Source: Patella vulgata
Taxonomy: Eukaryota; Mollusca; Gastropoda; Patellidae
Assembly (NCBI RefSeq): GCF_932274485.2
Contig: NC_065880.2
Span: forward strand, 7,665,695 to 7,729,694
DNA: 64,000 bases
Reading direction: 5' to 3'
Below, one piece after another: positions 11,220 through 23,058 of this stretch. A program made the position numbers and the translations under genes. Positions within the stretch are counted from its first letter, which is position 1. Each line of letters starts with the position of its first letter. The notes under the pieces were generated by a model. The model did no database searches and was not told where the DNA came from. It was given only the letters and a program-made list of their open reading frames with translations.

Positions 11220-11545
11220 GAACCCGCTAAAAAGCAGGGTTTTTTTTTTTTTAAAAAAAATCAGGAACCATAATACAGGACGTTATGCGACAATACCAAA
11301 GGATCCAAGATCTTTGGGAAATAAACACATATTCATCAACATCTGATAAAAACAGTGACCTGTAGAAGGACCACAAGCTAAAACGCGATTTTTTCATACA
11401 ATCAGGGGCCCATAACCCACGAGGTTACGGTGCGGTATGCGCGAATATCAATGGGAACCGAGATCTTTGTAATATAGATATATATTTTAAGTTTCATCAA
11501 AATCCGATAAAAATTGTGACCTCTGGAGGGCTCTGCTCCTTGTTA
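11220..11545 (-). repeat. pearl-like repeat unit, inverted
   Basis: Inverted copy of one 333-bp dimer: AAATCAGGAACCATAAT, ATCAGGGGCCCATAA, GATCTTTGTAATATAG and GATAAAAATTGTGACCTCT are reverse complements of the array boxes at 541-2745. The stretch from 11546 to 11828 holds no recognised feature. Confidence 0.6.
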
Positions 11546-11828
11546 TTACATATTGTTACGTTATTTGGTATGAGGTGCGGCCATTTTGGTGGGCAGTTTC
11601 GGTCCCAGTATAGAATGGTTTACATCGATAGAAAAAAAAACATTTAAAACTGTAGTCTCTATCGCTTTCAATATGTTTTCGATAAAGGGGAGTGTTTGGC
11701 TGCTAACACCGAACGGAAAGGTTGCGTTGTGTTGAATAACAAAAAAGATAAGATTAAATTCCAAATAGGAGCAAACGAGGTCCTAATTAGGATATATGAT
11801 GACCTAATTAAGAGTTGCTATCTACTAA

Positions 11829-12103
11829 TTAGAGAGAGAGAAATTGGGTTTAACGACCACTCTACACAAACTAGGTCATTTTGGGACTAACACATGGTTC
11901 AATATTATTTCAATAATTTACTTGCGCGTAGGGCTCTTTAGCAGTGGGAGGAAACCGGAGGACCCGGAGAAAACCCACGAGGTTGGACAGGCGAACCTAC
12001 TCCTTGTCACGTACAACCGGGAAATCTAAACCCCGCCAGTTGACTGAATGACAGACCGGTAGATAGAGCGCGCGTGCTAACCATTCGGCCATCCAACCCC
12101 CCA
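11829..12103 (-). mobile_element. SINE family 1, near full-length, reverse orientation
   Basis: It runs from the reversed (CT)n tail at 11829 to the tRNA-like head (GCTAACCATTCGGCCATCC, ending near 12098). Reverse-complemented boxes match the copy at 10062-10342. No clear target duplication is seen. Confidence 0.75.
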
Positions 12104-12104
12104 T

Positions 12105-13660
12105 CTCCTGATTAGGAGTAGGACTTAGTTGGTAGGATTTAATCTTTTTTAATTTGGCCCTAATACGTTTCTGTGACAAATTCGTGCGTCATGGGGTATT
12201 TGAACGTCCAAATAAATGGTTAGGGCTAAAAGCTAAGGCCTATTTCAGATTTCGTCAGGGGTCGCGAGATGTAAATGGGCTAGGGAGAGGGTTTGGGCTT
12301 AGGGTCAACCTTACCCTAACCAACAATCTCGTCAATTAGGGCGCCCTAACCCTAATTACACCCCGTAACCTATGACGAAATCTGCAATGGACCTTAAGTT
12401 TTATCTTTTGCCCAAATATATCATCAAGTCACACAATTTATACATGGGAAAAATATAGCTGGTATATGGTTTATAATATTTAATGTATAAGAATAGTAAC
12501 GAATTTCGGTATATTTTGTCTCATAATAGGGACGTTAGATTTGTTTGCAACATCTTTGGTCTAGGTACATATTGATTTCCTTAATTTTATAAAGTTTGTT
12601 CACTTAAAAAGGGGACTAATTTTAGCCATTACTGCGAAATAACCATCCAGTCTTTTTTTTTTTTTTTCGGGGGGGGGGGGGCTGAATATACTTGGACCCC
12701 CCCCCCCCAAAAAAAAAAAAAATTACATAGTAGGCCCAAACTCCTATTTATTTACAACATTTATTAGGATTAGTTAAGATTCTATATGTATAAAACCTGT
12801 ACATATCCCAATATGGTTTACATTGCTAAAATAAAACATAGAGAGAATCATCCTGGAAACATGTGTGAAGTGAAAAGTACCTGTGTTCCATAAAATTGTG
12901 TCTAGTTAGCCTGTCAGTAATATTTTGTTAATTTTATTCTGCCACTTATCAGAGTGAATCGCATGTAGGATACCCAAAAACATAACCGCCTAAACCAAAT
13001 ATTTATCGCCCGCTCAGCCAGCAACGTAACCATAATGCTTTTGCACGCGGTGTCTTTGTAGACAGCATTTTATATTTTATAGGGGTTTTAAAAAATGGGT
13101 TAGGGTTAGGGTTGCGGACCCCCCACACCAATATATATTTCACGGCTACGCCTCTGGTTGTCGGGAAAACAAAGAATGTATTATGACGGTCAAGGTCATT
13201 TTGATCACATGATCTTGTTTTACTAGGAATTAATAACGAAAGTAGACTATATTCAACAGATGAGCTGCGAACGTGTGCTACGAGTCAATTCTTAATGGCT
13301 ACCTAAAGTAATAATACGTCATGTGAATGAATCAACATTTGTTCGTAAGTATACTCTCGAATTTTACTGGTGGGGGTAAACTGACAGCGATATTTGTCAC
13401 GGTGTTCGAAGTATTTTATATAGAGCCTTTCAGTAGGGTGCAGTCCAGACGTTTTATATACCCTGTTTTATTTGACAATCACTGTTAATACATAAATGTA
13501 TTTATAAATGAAATGGCTGTTGAAATGGCTGTGACAACCTAGTCTACGTTTCCAGAATAGACAGTATAAAGTTGAATCTTTATTCGTTATGGTCAGGTAT
13601 GAATCGTATGATAGGCAAAGTGGTTGACTATGGTATAAATTTGTGGAATCAGACAACAAT
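12105..13660. repeat. duplicated block A
   Basis: Closely similar to block B (16205-17296) in the same orientation, about 4.1 kb away. Shared boxes include GACTTAGTTGGTAGGATTTA, TCGTCAGGGGTCGCGAGATG, GTTTGGGCTTAGGGTCAACC and GTATACTCTCGAATTTTACT. Block A has about 500 extra bases (12655-13150) and lacks the MITE that follows block B. CCCTAA/TTAGGG-like words are scattered inside, but there is no true telomeric array. No gene was recognised. Confidence 0.75.
12653..12722. repeat. long homopolymer hairpin
   Basis: A T run and then a G run (12653-12681) are mirrored, after about 16 bases, by a C run and then an A run (12697-12722). The single strand can fold into a nearly perfect stem of roughly 25 bp, and the G run could form a quadruplex. 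Confidence 0.7.
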
Positions 13661-13689
13661 TATTCTCATTTCTAATCAGTAGTTAGTAG

Positions 13690-14003
13690 CATGGAAGTAT
13701 ATAACGTCATACAGTATGCCATGAGCGATTGTTTTCCCAGATAGCGGTACTATGACCTACTCTTATATCGAATTCCGAGGGATCTTTTACGTGCACTCCA
13801 ATGTGAATACGGGATATCAGTTTTTCATCCCATCAGAACGACTAGAAAGCTGTCCTTGCCAAGTCCTCCGTCCTGCACTTCTGACAAGGGGAAATCACAC
13901 CGGACAATCCTGATGGACTTTATCGGTCAACACCGGGCGCGAACTCGAAACCTCCAGACTAGGCGTCAGCGTCTTACTCACCTAGCCACTGTGGCTCCCT
14001 AAT
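13690..14003 (-). mobile_element. SINE family 2, with tRNA-like head
   Basis: Read on the minus strand from 14003, it starts with a tRNA-like head: GCCACAGTGGCTAGGTGAGT holds the A box and GGAGGTTTCGAGTTCGC the B box. The family body then runs to ATGACGTTATATACTTCC near 13695. The usual (ATTTC)n tail is lost. Confidence 0.7.
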
Positions 14004-14094
14004 CTCTGAAGAAGAAGATGGTTTAGATCATAACTTGATTTATGTCAATAAAGACAATCCAGGATAATTCTAACCGAACATGCCAACCTCGGGT

Positions 14095-14340
14095 TTGGTT
14101 CAGTTCGATATTCGCGCATATCGGACGGTGACCTCCTGGAGTTTCCTATAGAGGTCACAATTTTTATCCGATTTTTATATATATAACCATCACACACTAA
14201 TGACGATTGAGTTCATATTTCGTGCAAATTGGCCGCTTCTCGTTGGAAATAAAGTAAAAGTATGCAATAACAAGGTTGTGGACCCTCTACATGTTACAAT
14301 TTTTATCCGATTTTGATGTTTATATTTCAAGGATCTGTGT
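14095..14340 (+). repeat. pearl-like repeat units, degraded
   Basis: Carries ATTCGCGCATATCGGACGGT, TATAGAGGTCACAATTTT and the CAAGGTTGTGGACCCTCTA box in forward orientation. A G13 run and a short open frame follow; nothing further was recognised to about 14860. Confidence 0.6.
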
Positions 14341-14859
14341 CCTGTTCTGCTTCTCAGATCCTAACTATCTGGATTATGGCTCTGGTTTTACGCAAAATCC
14401 CCTTTTATTTAGCTTGTTCGCTGCCCATTTCTTGCAAAATTAGACCGAATCTTGCATGTTTTCAACACTGTTTTCGGCACAAATCTGTCGTATTCAGACC
14501 CGGCGGAGTAGGGGGGGGGGGGGCAAGTACCCCTTTCTCCAGGTTGTTGCACACAAGTAACTATTCTATTAAAATCAAAAAGGCTTGAATTTAAGTGAGT
14601 AAAAGTGAAACCTCTAGAACATAGACTTTCAGAAGATGAAAACCCTGCTATTCTCTATACTGTTCCAAGGGTTAAGAGACACGCGGTTGCGAGGGTCGCG
14701 ATTAGATAACTGAACGGTCGATCTTTATTTCAAGTCCATCTCATGTCTGTTGTATCTATGATGTATTAGGTAATTAGAAAAACGACGGGATAGAGTTTTA
14801 TTTATACTCTTTCCTTGTGCCCCTTATCCATCAGATAATTCACTGCTATGACCAGTTGT

Positions 14860-15640
14860 AACAAGCGGTTGCCATGCAAGATATGCCCACATTTTGTAAG
14901 AAATGGACGGGGTAGAGGTAAAATCAAAAGGGCTATCCTATCATTTGATCCTCAACATATTTAAGGTTCGTCAGATTGGGACAACAATGGTAGCACCCCC
15001 CACACCACCTGGAGTACCTACAAAATCCGTACATATTTCAGATTTTGCGTGAAAAGCAGGGGCTATGTAAGGTCTGATGCTACGAAAGTCGAACGGTCAC
15101 ATTTTCAGGAAATGTGAACTCAACCGTAATTATAATTATGGTGTAACGGTGATATAATCGAATGCCTTTTAAATCGGATAAAATTGTGACCTCTAGAGGG
15201 ACCACAAGCTAAAAACGCGATCTTTCGTACAATCAGGGGCTATAATCCAGAAAGTTACAATCAGATATGCGCGAATATGCGAAAGGAACCAAACATACAT
15301 TTCAAGTTTCATCAAAATTGGATGTGTCCATAAGCTAAAAAATGTCATTTTTCGTACAATCAGAGGTCACAATCCATGACGTTACGGTCCAATACATGCC
15401 AATTTCGAAAGAAACCGAGATCTTTGTGAGATAGACCAATATTTCAAGTCTCGTCAATTTTAGATAAAAAAATTTGACCTGCTATAATTGAATGTTTTTT
15501 TTTACAATCAAATAAAAACTGTCACTTCTACTGGGTCCACGGTTCGTAAAATCAGGGGCCATAATCCAGGAAGTGACGGTCCTATATACGCCAATATTGA
15601 AAGGAACCGAGATCTTTCGGTAATAAACGTACATTGAAAG
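14860..15640 (-). repeat. pearl-like repeat units, inverted array
   Basis: About two dimers in reverse orientation, with repeated AATCAGGGGC, TACGGT and GAACCGAGATCTTT boxes near 15230, 15360 and 15560. With the forward units at 14095-14340 this makes a large, loose inverted repeat. Confidence 0.6.
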
Positions 15641-16204
15641 TTTCATCATGCATTATGCATATATTTGTCAATGTCAGCATCACAGGATGAAACCACCATA
15701 GATTGTGTTTTTATGGTAAGGGAGTTAAACATGAAATAAAATTTCACTTCATTGCTGAGTAATTTTATTAGCAAGAAATCGCCTAGAAAGCGTCTCCGAC
15801 GATCTAGATTCCCAAGAGCTTCCGGGGCTAGGCTTCCGCCGGCCCTGGTGTTGGCGTATTTCCACGCTTTGCATGGCTATCGTCAAAGGATGTCTTTAAA
15901 ATATGATGTGAAACATTGGGCTCTTAAAAGGACGAACGCTATCTGGATATCCAGGGTTCCGCTACCATAAGTTTCAGTGTTCCCCCTTCAGTCCCCTTTA
16001 ACTTTGTTAGCGTGTAAGAGGTTAAACTATTTAACGTTTTTTGTTCTACGCCCACATCAAAAAATCTTGTGGACAACCAACAGACCGAAGTTGTAATCAG
16101 ATTGAGTCAAAAATTATACACAAAGTTTATTGTCACACGAGGAATTATAACAAGTTATTACCTTGATCGATCTTATGAAATTTTAGGGGCCATAATCCAT
16201 GAGG
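15641..16204. other. no gene recognised; pearl-like head fragment near 16050
   Basis: A 72-codon open frame at 15752-15970 has an Arg-rich start but no recognised family. Around 16048-16080 TACGCCCACATC and ATCTTGTGGAC mark a shortened pearl-like end. Confidence 0.4.
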
Positions 16205-17296
16205 TTACGGTACTATCTCCGAATTAGGAGTTACTAAGTCCTAGGACTTAGTTGGTAAGATTTAATCTTTTTTATTTGACCCTAATGCGTTTCTGTCCTA
16301 AGTTTGAATCTGCTTTTGTCGCAGTATATCATCGCGTGACAACTTCGTGCGTCATGGGGTTGTTTTCAGAGGGATCTGAAGGAAACCTATGATACATAAA
16401 TTAGTTTGAATGTATTTATTGTCTAAATAAATGGTTAGGGCTAAAAGCTTAGGCATATTGCAGATTTCGTCAGGGGTCACGAGATGTAAATAGGCTAGGG
16501 AGAGGGTTTGGGCTTAGGGTCAACCTTACCCAAACCCACAATCTCGTCAACTGCCAGGCGCCCTAACCCTAATTTCACCTCGTAACCCATGACGAAATCT
16601 GCAATGGGCATTAAGTTTTATCTTTTACCCAAATATATCATGAGTCACACAATTTATACATGGGAAAAATATAGCTGATATGGTTTGTAATATTTAAAGT
16701 ATAATAATCGTAAAGCATTGTGTTTGCAACCAGTTTCGGTTTATTTTGACCCGTAATGGCACGTTAGATTTGCTTGCGATATCTTTGGTCTAAGTACATA
16801 TTTATTTCCATTATTATAGAGTTTGCTCACTTGAAAAACGAGACTAATTTGAGCCATTACTGAGAAATAACCATCCAGTGTTTTTGACGACGCGTTCTTG
16901 GTTTTACCAGGATTCAATAACGAAACTAAACAGTTGTCGCGAAAACAAAGAATGTATTATGGCGGTCGAGGTTGTTTTGATCACATGATCATGTTTTTCT
17001 AGGAATTAATAACGAGCTGCGAAGTTGTGCTACGAATCAATTCTTAATCACTACCTAAAAAAAAATACGTCATGTGAATGAATCAACATTTTTTTGTAAG
17101 TATACTCTTGAATTTTACTGGTGTGGGTAAACTGACAGCGATATTTGCCGTAGTGTTCGAAGTATATACCCTGTTTTATGTGACAATAGGCCTTATGCAA
17201 GACTAATCGATTTAGGTATACGTGCATAACTGTCAATTGAAATGGCTGTGACAACCTAGTCTACGTTTCCAGAATAGACAATAGAAAGTTGAATCC
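16205..17296. repeat. duplicated block B
   Basis: Second copy of block A (12105-13660), more compact. Immediately after the shared sequence ending GAAAGTTGAATC it is joined to the MITE at 17297. In block A the same sequence runs straight on into TTTATTCGTTATG, which in block B appears only after the MITE (18075). Confidence 0.75.
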
Positions 17297-18078
17297 TAAA
17301 GGTCCGTTCATACTACATCCGTATCCGTATCTGTAAATACGTGCGTGAATACGTACTGGTATACTTTAGTCTCTTTTAGAGACAGGGTTCAAATAGAATC
17401 CGGCACGTATTGCACACAAAAACAACTGCGTCCGTTAAGCCGGATTGATTGCTCCCAGAGCGTATTTTTGTAAAGTGCGTCCGGCATTTCGGCTAGTGAG
17501 CCGAGCTTTAGCCAATCAGCGAGTACTTTCCCCTTATTACATCATCTCCCCAAATAGAAACTCAATCTTTGACAGACAATTCAGTCTTGAAAGCCGGACA
17601 TTTTCGCGTTTTCTATTTGAACGGCAAAACGCGGATACGGATGCGGGTGTGGATACGGATGCGGATACGTTTATGGATACGGATGTAGTATGAACCGAGC
17701 TTAATACTACATCCGTATCCGTATCTGTAAATACGTGCGTGAATACTACTGGTATACTTTAGTCATTTTTAGAGAAAGGGTTCAAATAGAATCCGGCACG
17801 TATTGCGCACAAAACAACTGCGTCCGTTAAGCCGGATTAATTGCTCCCAGAGCGTTTTTTTTGTAAAATGCGTCCGCATTTCGGCTAGTGAGCCGAGCTT
17901 TAGCCAATCAGCGAGTACTTTCCCCTTATTACATCATCTCCCCAAATAGAAACTCCATCTCTGACAGACAATTCAGCCTTGAAAGCCGGACGTTTTCACG
18001 TTTTCTATTTGAACGGCAAAACGCGGATACGGATGCGGGTGCGGATACGGATACGGATGTAGTATGAACCGAGCTTTA
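17297..18078. mobile_element. MITE, head-to-tail dimer, with TIRs and (GGATAC)n subterminal repeats
   Basis: Outer ends are TAAAGGTCCGTTCATACTAC (from 17297) and, inverted, TAAAGCTCGGTTCATACTAC (ending 18078). The inner junction near 17700 fuses one end to the next (GAACCGAGCTTAATACTAC). The two units of about 380-400 bp are over 90% alike by eye. Each begins with (CCGTAT)n and ends with (GGATAC)n, so each can fold back. Block A keeps an apparently empty target (GTTGAATC joined to TTTATTCG). No transposase is encoded; the superfamily is not assigned. Confidence 0.75.
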
Positions 18079-18525
18079 TTCGTTATGTGCTGCCTCGTTA
18101 TTCGTGTACGCCATTTAAGAACGAGTCCACGACAGAAACTTACAAAAATTGAAAAATAAAATCGATAACTCTTGAGGTCAGCAATTTTCAATCATACTTG
18201 GGCTATGGGGAGCCCTAGGCGACAAAGGTCACACGATGCAGTGAAACTGTTTGAAAATGACAACTTCAAATATATAACTGAAAATTGTTGTTTTGGTCAA
18301 AATTTGTCATGTTTTGATCATGTTTTTACCATAATTTCAACTCGAAATGTTGTGACTCTAACACAATATAGGACTTCCATCCGGCGCAAGGCTGCGTGTA
18401 AACCCCTTCTTTGACAAAAATACGTGTGCATACAAACTGTCTTGGATTTCGAGAAACGAAATGCATTGTGATTTTTCCATTGCTGAAGAGAATTCAGACA
18501 AAACTGGTATTAATGTTAATACAGA
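18079..18525. other. no gene recognised
   Basis: Two open frames (18172-18414, 18411-18725) overlap the LINE fragment to the right or have no recognisable composition. No splice-linked coding exon was seen. Confidence 0.4.
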
Positions 18526-18925
18526 AAAGTGTACGAAATAATATACGTCCCCTGAGAACCCCCATTTACCCAGGAAATGGATCAGGGGAAATTAATCACA
18601 AGCGTACCGTAAACGACCCATTTCTAATAATTTACACAAAAACAAATATACGGACAAGACATATATTACGCAGAAATCACAAACAAACGCACAATTCAAA
18701 TAAAGTGAATGTATCCGGGGGCTAGCTGTAAGCATCCACTGCGCTGTACGAAGATTGGTAAGCGACCCCACAGACCGAGGTTATTAATGTCGTACACGAT
18801 ACCAGTTTTCCATGTGATATCATAAATGTTCTCCAGATAAGAAAGTACAGCAAATAAGTGTTATTTCTGGATGAAACTATCCCTGACATTCGTTTTAAAA
18901 TGATCAAGAGTGCTTCCTTCCGAGG
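18526..18925 (-). mobile_element. I-superfamily LINE fragment (reverse transcriptase part)
   Basis: Parallel to 36230-36480 of the LINE in intron 6: CCCCTGAGAACCCCCATTTA, GGAAATGGATCAGGGGAAAT and ATGTGATATCATAAATGTTC match there with small changes. It encodes part of the reverse transcriptase on the minus strand but is too short and changed to be read through. Confidence 0.6.
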
Positions 18926-19474
18926 TCAGATCTATGATGTCCTATAATTGAATAATCCTAAATTTAGTGATTATTTAGAATTCAATTCATATATCCTGGT
19001 GAGCTCGAAATTAAAAATACTATAACTGACAGTGACAGTTACGCTTCCTACATGGATCTGCGTCTCGATTTTGACAATTACCATCAATTAAGTGTTAAAT
19101 TATACGATAAACGTGATGACTTCGACTTTCCTATTGTCAACTTTCCATTTATTAGTAGTAACATTCCACTATCACAAGCATTATGCATATGGACAGGACA
19201 TTTGCTGATTACGCTATATTACCACTATTTCGTCTAATGGTTTGGATGCAGCTATGGCAAGCACTCTTCCGGACACCTGTTACCACTGTTCATCTTGTAT
19301 GTGTACACGGTGAACAGTCAGTCCTTTTCTGATTACACTATTTCGCCGATACCGTTTTTTTATGACTTTGAATTTTGTCTAATGGTTTTGATGGTTCGTA
19401 CTCTGTTATATTTATTTATCCACATATAAGGTCTGTAAATGAGGTTGTTTGACTTAAGGTTCCAAATTAGTCTT
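18926..19474. other. insert between two LINE pieces; no gene recognised
   Basis: The two LINE pieces on either side are adjacent in the copy at 36230-36640, so these about 550 bases were probably inserted. No TIRs or coding region were recognised. Confidence 0.4.
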
Positions 19475-19660
19475 TGATTGATCAGCCGGTCTCTATGCGT
19501 TTGCAAATATAGCTAGTTTCAGAGATCTGGCGATAATTGGTAGGATTCACAGGATAATTAACAGGGTTAGGGATAGGAATTATAGTGGCTTAAATGGTGG
19601 AATCTTAAAAGAGGCAAAGGGATGCGTAAATCAACTTAACATGTTAGTTTTCTCAAATTA
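19475..19660 (-). mobile_element. I-superfamily LINE fragment, continued
   Basis: CGATAATTGGTAGGATTCAC and GGAATTATAGTGGCTTAAATG correspond to 36541-36610 of the intron 6 LINE. Confidence 0.5.
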
Positions 19661-19729
19661 AAGAAATAGTTTGCAAACAAAAGTAAATTATTCAAGTTAT
19701 CTAGAAAAACATCATCACAAAATAAACAC

Positions 19730-20000
19730 ACATTATGCAAGAGCTAAATCTGCCTATTGCAGGTCTTTCTTTAGACCTTAAATGTTATCCAAATTATTAA
19801 TTAGACATTAATTTACTTATCCAGACCATAACCAACTCTCGGTGTCATCGCTAGCCTGTGATATTTACTGGATTATGATCCGATTTGCTGCTCAACTTTC
19901 ATTCATGATTTAATCATGAAATGGATAATCGAGACTATGTTTTTATCGTACCGACTTTAGTAATGATGATCGAGGCTAGGCCGAAATTTCAATTGCTTAA
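19730..20000 (+). repeat. dispersed repeat, inverted copy at 58680-58965
   Basis: TCTGCCTATTGCAGGTCTTT, TAATTAGACATTAATT, ATGGATAATCGAGACT and GGTGTCATCGCTAGCCTG are found reversed at 58680-58965. Ends are not defined. No coding capacity. Confidence 0.6.
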
Positions 20001-22011
20001 TTCTTGGGTCATAGTTGATCAATTTGACTGAAATTTTCAGCAAATTTCTTTTACATTATCTAGTTATTAACTATTAATATAGTGAGAACTGCCAGCTCTT
20101 TATCTCCCACAACGTATCCTTAAGTGATAAAGAAGTGATGGTGCCCTGTTTTATTCTGAGTCAGTTACTAAATACCGCGTAAATAATTTAACAGTATATT
20201 TCAGATATACACAATCAATTCGGTTAATGTTTTTAGTGTGGGGATTGACTAAAAGTTAATTTGTTTCAGTTCTAAACAAAAACTTAAAACTTTAACGCAA
20301 TTTTAAAAAAAATAGCCAAATTCTGGCTGGGATTACTGAGCAAAATGGCCATTCACTGTATACGTGCGAAAAAGAAGCCAGCTACCATTTGATTTTCGTA
20401 CGTTAGTTACGTACGGCAGACAACCTCAAGCGTGTAATGTACCTGTAGCAGAGAAGGGAGCAGATACATTGTTAGATACAATTGATAAAGAAATTCATGG
20501 TTCTGAAAAGGCCGGACCTAAACTGTCATCTAAATTAGCCTCTTCGGTAAACAGTCGGTTTACTGAAAAAAACAACTGATGACATATTGCAGAAAACATT
20601 GGAGAAATATCCTACATCTGGTTATTGTCCGAACCTGTCTGTTCCCACAGTAAATGGGGAGATCTGGGCAAAGTTGGGCAATCCAACAAAAAAGCAAGAT
20701 TTACGTTTGGCTAATATTCAAAAATCATTGGTTAAAGCGGCTATATATAGCAATATCCCGGGGGCCTCATCTAAAAAGAACAAAACATGGGGCTGACACG
20801 CTCAATGCACCTAACAAAGTTAGGGACAGCATGTCATGAACTGTCTGTAAAAAGACGAGGCTTAATTAAACCAACTTTGAATAAAGAATTTGTAGCACTC
20901 TGTTATACTCAAGTACCAGTTACAAGTGATCATTTGTTCAGTGATGATTTACAAAAACATCTGAAAGAAATCCAAGACTCAAACAAACTTGGCTAAAAAA
21001 TGTCAGCAGCCACAAGTCGTAGAGACCATTATGCCAATCGTTCTCTACTTACAGCAAGAGGTATAATAATAGCTCTGGTCATTTTTTAGACCGCCGCCTT
21101 CGAAACAAATTTCGGCAGAAAAACAGCTACAAACAAAGTCGGTATCGTCAGAAATTGTTTCATCTGTAGCTGATACTCGCTTGAATTTGGTAAGAAAATT
21201 TGAAGACTCCTGTGGGCAATTAAAAATTAGACTCTTAGAGAAAGCAGAGAAGTTTCAAGCTGGCAGATTAAAATCTCATTTTATATTTTGGCAAGAATTA
21301 GATTCAGATAGAGTGATTCTAGAAATGATTGCAGGAGTTACTGTTCCTTTTTTGAATGAAACGAAGCAAGTTAAAAATCCGCTCATGAAGTGAAAGTGAA
21401 ATAGATAAATTACTTGCTAAAGCTGTAATTATTTTAACAGAGAAAGAGACAAATTATTACAATTCTCCAATATTTGTTACTCAGAAAAAATATCTTTCAT
21501 AATTCAATGATTCTTAATTTGACAGACTTAAACAAAAATATTGAATATATTCATTTTAAATTGGACACATTTAATTCTGTCCTGAAGTTAATTCTGCCCA
21601 ATCTTTTATGGCATCTATGAAAGATAACATCTGGTTCTAACACGACCATGGAGATGGAGAAAAAGATTCTGGAAGCCGTCACAAATTTATTTAATATACC
21701 ATTTTGAAAGCATCAACGTGTTCCTTCCTCCAACCAAGTTTCACCTTGATACTTCAAATACTAACGGAGATACGTCATCTTGAATATCGAAAAAATGCTG
21801 ATAAAACGCAAATCTTTGATGCTAATTCTAATCTAACGAACTTCCGAAATTCGAAAAACAGTTGGATTCGTCCAAAGAATCCAACAATGAAAAATCGCCA
21901 AAATTATTTTGATAAAAATGAAATATCCGAAGACTCACACTGTAGTCGAATCTATCCAAAAAGACACAATATATCAAGCTGTCCAAATCTATATGAATAC
22001 AATCAAAGATG

Positions 22012-22071
22012 TGTTTGTGTGTGTGTGGGTGTGTGTGTGTGTGGGGGGGGGGGTGGGTGTGTGTGTGTGTT
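22012..22071. repeat. GT/G microsatellite
   Basis: Alternating GT runs with a G run of about ten in the middle. Confidence 0.85.
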
Positions 22072-22277
22072 CGCCTATCACGCTTCGTCACCGCGATCCA
22101 CCCTAACGTATATGGTATCAAATTAACCAACATGACCCCATGAATGTTTTAGCCCATTTTATGCTACAGAAGCCGGGTATACAGCTAGTTAGGGAATAAT
22201 CCCAGCTGATTTACAAGACAATATACATGCTCGTCTCTCTATAGGCTATTAAGAAATTAGAATCTTTGTGGGTCTAT

Positions 22278-22603
22278 TATCCATTATTTCCGAATTAGGC
22301 ATGCATATTTCTGGAATATTTAAACCAATCAAATAATTAATGAATCACTCATCCCAGAAATCAGGCCTATGAAAGAGACCAGTGAGCGCGAGTTGGAATC
22401 AGAAACCATTCGGCATTTCTATAGGTGCAGTATGTAATATTATCCATTATTTCCGAATTAGGCATGCATATTTCTGGAATATTTAAACCAATCAAATAAT
22501 TAATGAATCACTCATCCCAGAAATCAGGCCTATGAAAGAGACCAGTGAGCGCGAGTTAGAATCAGAAACCATTCGGCATTTCTAGAGGTGCAGTATGTAA
22601 TAT
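22278..22603. repeat. 163-bp tandem duplication
   Basis: 22278-22440 and 22441-22603 are the same except for a few bases (for example GTTGGAATC against GTTAGAATC, CTATAGG against CTAGAGG). It is a recent duplication. Confidence 0.9.
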
Positions 22604-22930
22604 TTTTAGAAGTTAGCCGCGCTGGCTAGAGCCTGCTGAGTGTGTTGAAGGATACCTGCACTTATGCTTATGCTTATATTTGTTATGTCACAGCTGTTAT
22701 AAACTGCTGCATCTGAAATGTTGCATGCACAATAAAACAAATTATTTTAAAGAACACTGATTTTCATCATAATGGAGGTTTTCTTAAATTTATATAGAGT
22801 CCGGGGAGAGGTCCAAATTTCACGGCTCTCCTGTCTTATTCTGAGTTTGTTACAAAATACCGCGTAAACAATTTAACATTACTATAATCACGGATTCTTG
22901 AAAGTGTTTTCCACTAGGTCTTTAGCAATT

Positions 22931-23032
22931 ATATTTCAGTTTCAATATGAAGTGTCAAACCCATATTGTCACTATGATGCGCTGAATCCAAAATTTTATT
23001 ATGACCGAAATGTGGCAAGAAGACGGATACTA
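22931..23032 (+). pseudogene. decayed tandem copy of RNF213 exon 1 with its splice acceptor
   Basis: ATATTTCAG followed by CAATATGAAGTGT repeats the acceptor and start of the true exon 1 (acceptor ending 23058, ATG 23066) 127 bp upstream. The match continues with scattered changes through GATCCAA, TTCTGCCCGAAATGT and GACGGATA. The first ATG here (about 22944) gives MKCQTHIV and soon a stop, so the second pair of zinc ligands is lost. It is host sequence duplicated in place, not a retrocopy. Confidence 0.7.
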
Positions 23033-23058
23033 ATAACATATTATTATTTATATTTCAG

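Larger units (their letters stand above)
20150..22830 (+). mobile_element. DIRS-type retroelement fossil
   Basis: Degraded copy of a DIRS-like (tyrosine-recombinase) retroelement. The region 20400-21000 resembles the DIRS ORF1 (Gag-like) product, with the family's VNGEIWAKL and HELSVKRRGLIKP stretches. The region from about 21100 to 21700 resembles the start of its reverse transcriptase. The right half is not recognisable. It is clearly broken by several disruptions and looks old. A direct repeat of about 46 bp (20147-20192 and 22831-22877) brackets it. Inside are a GT/GGGT microsatellite and a 163-bp tandem pair. Confidence 0.7.

Noticed and set aside
12200-12370. Interstitial telomere array
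   Set aside because: TTAGGG/CCCTAA words are scattered in both orientations, not tandem; they belong to a duplicated block.
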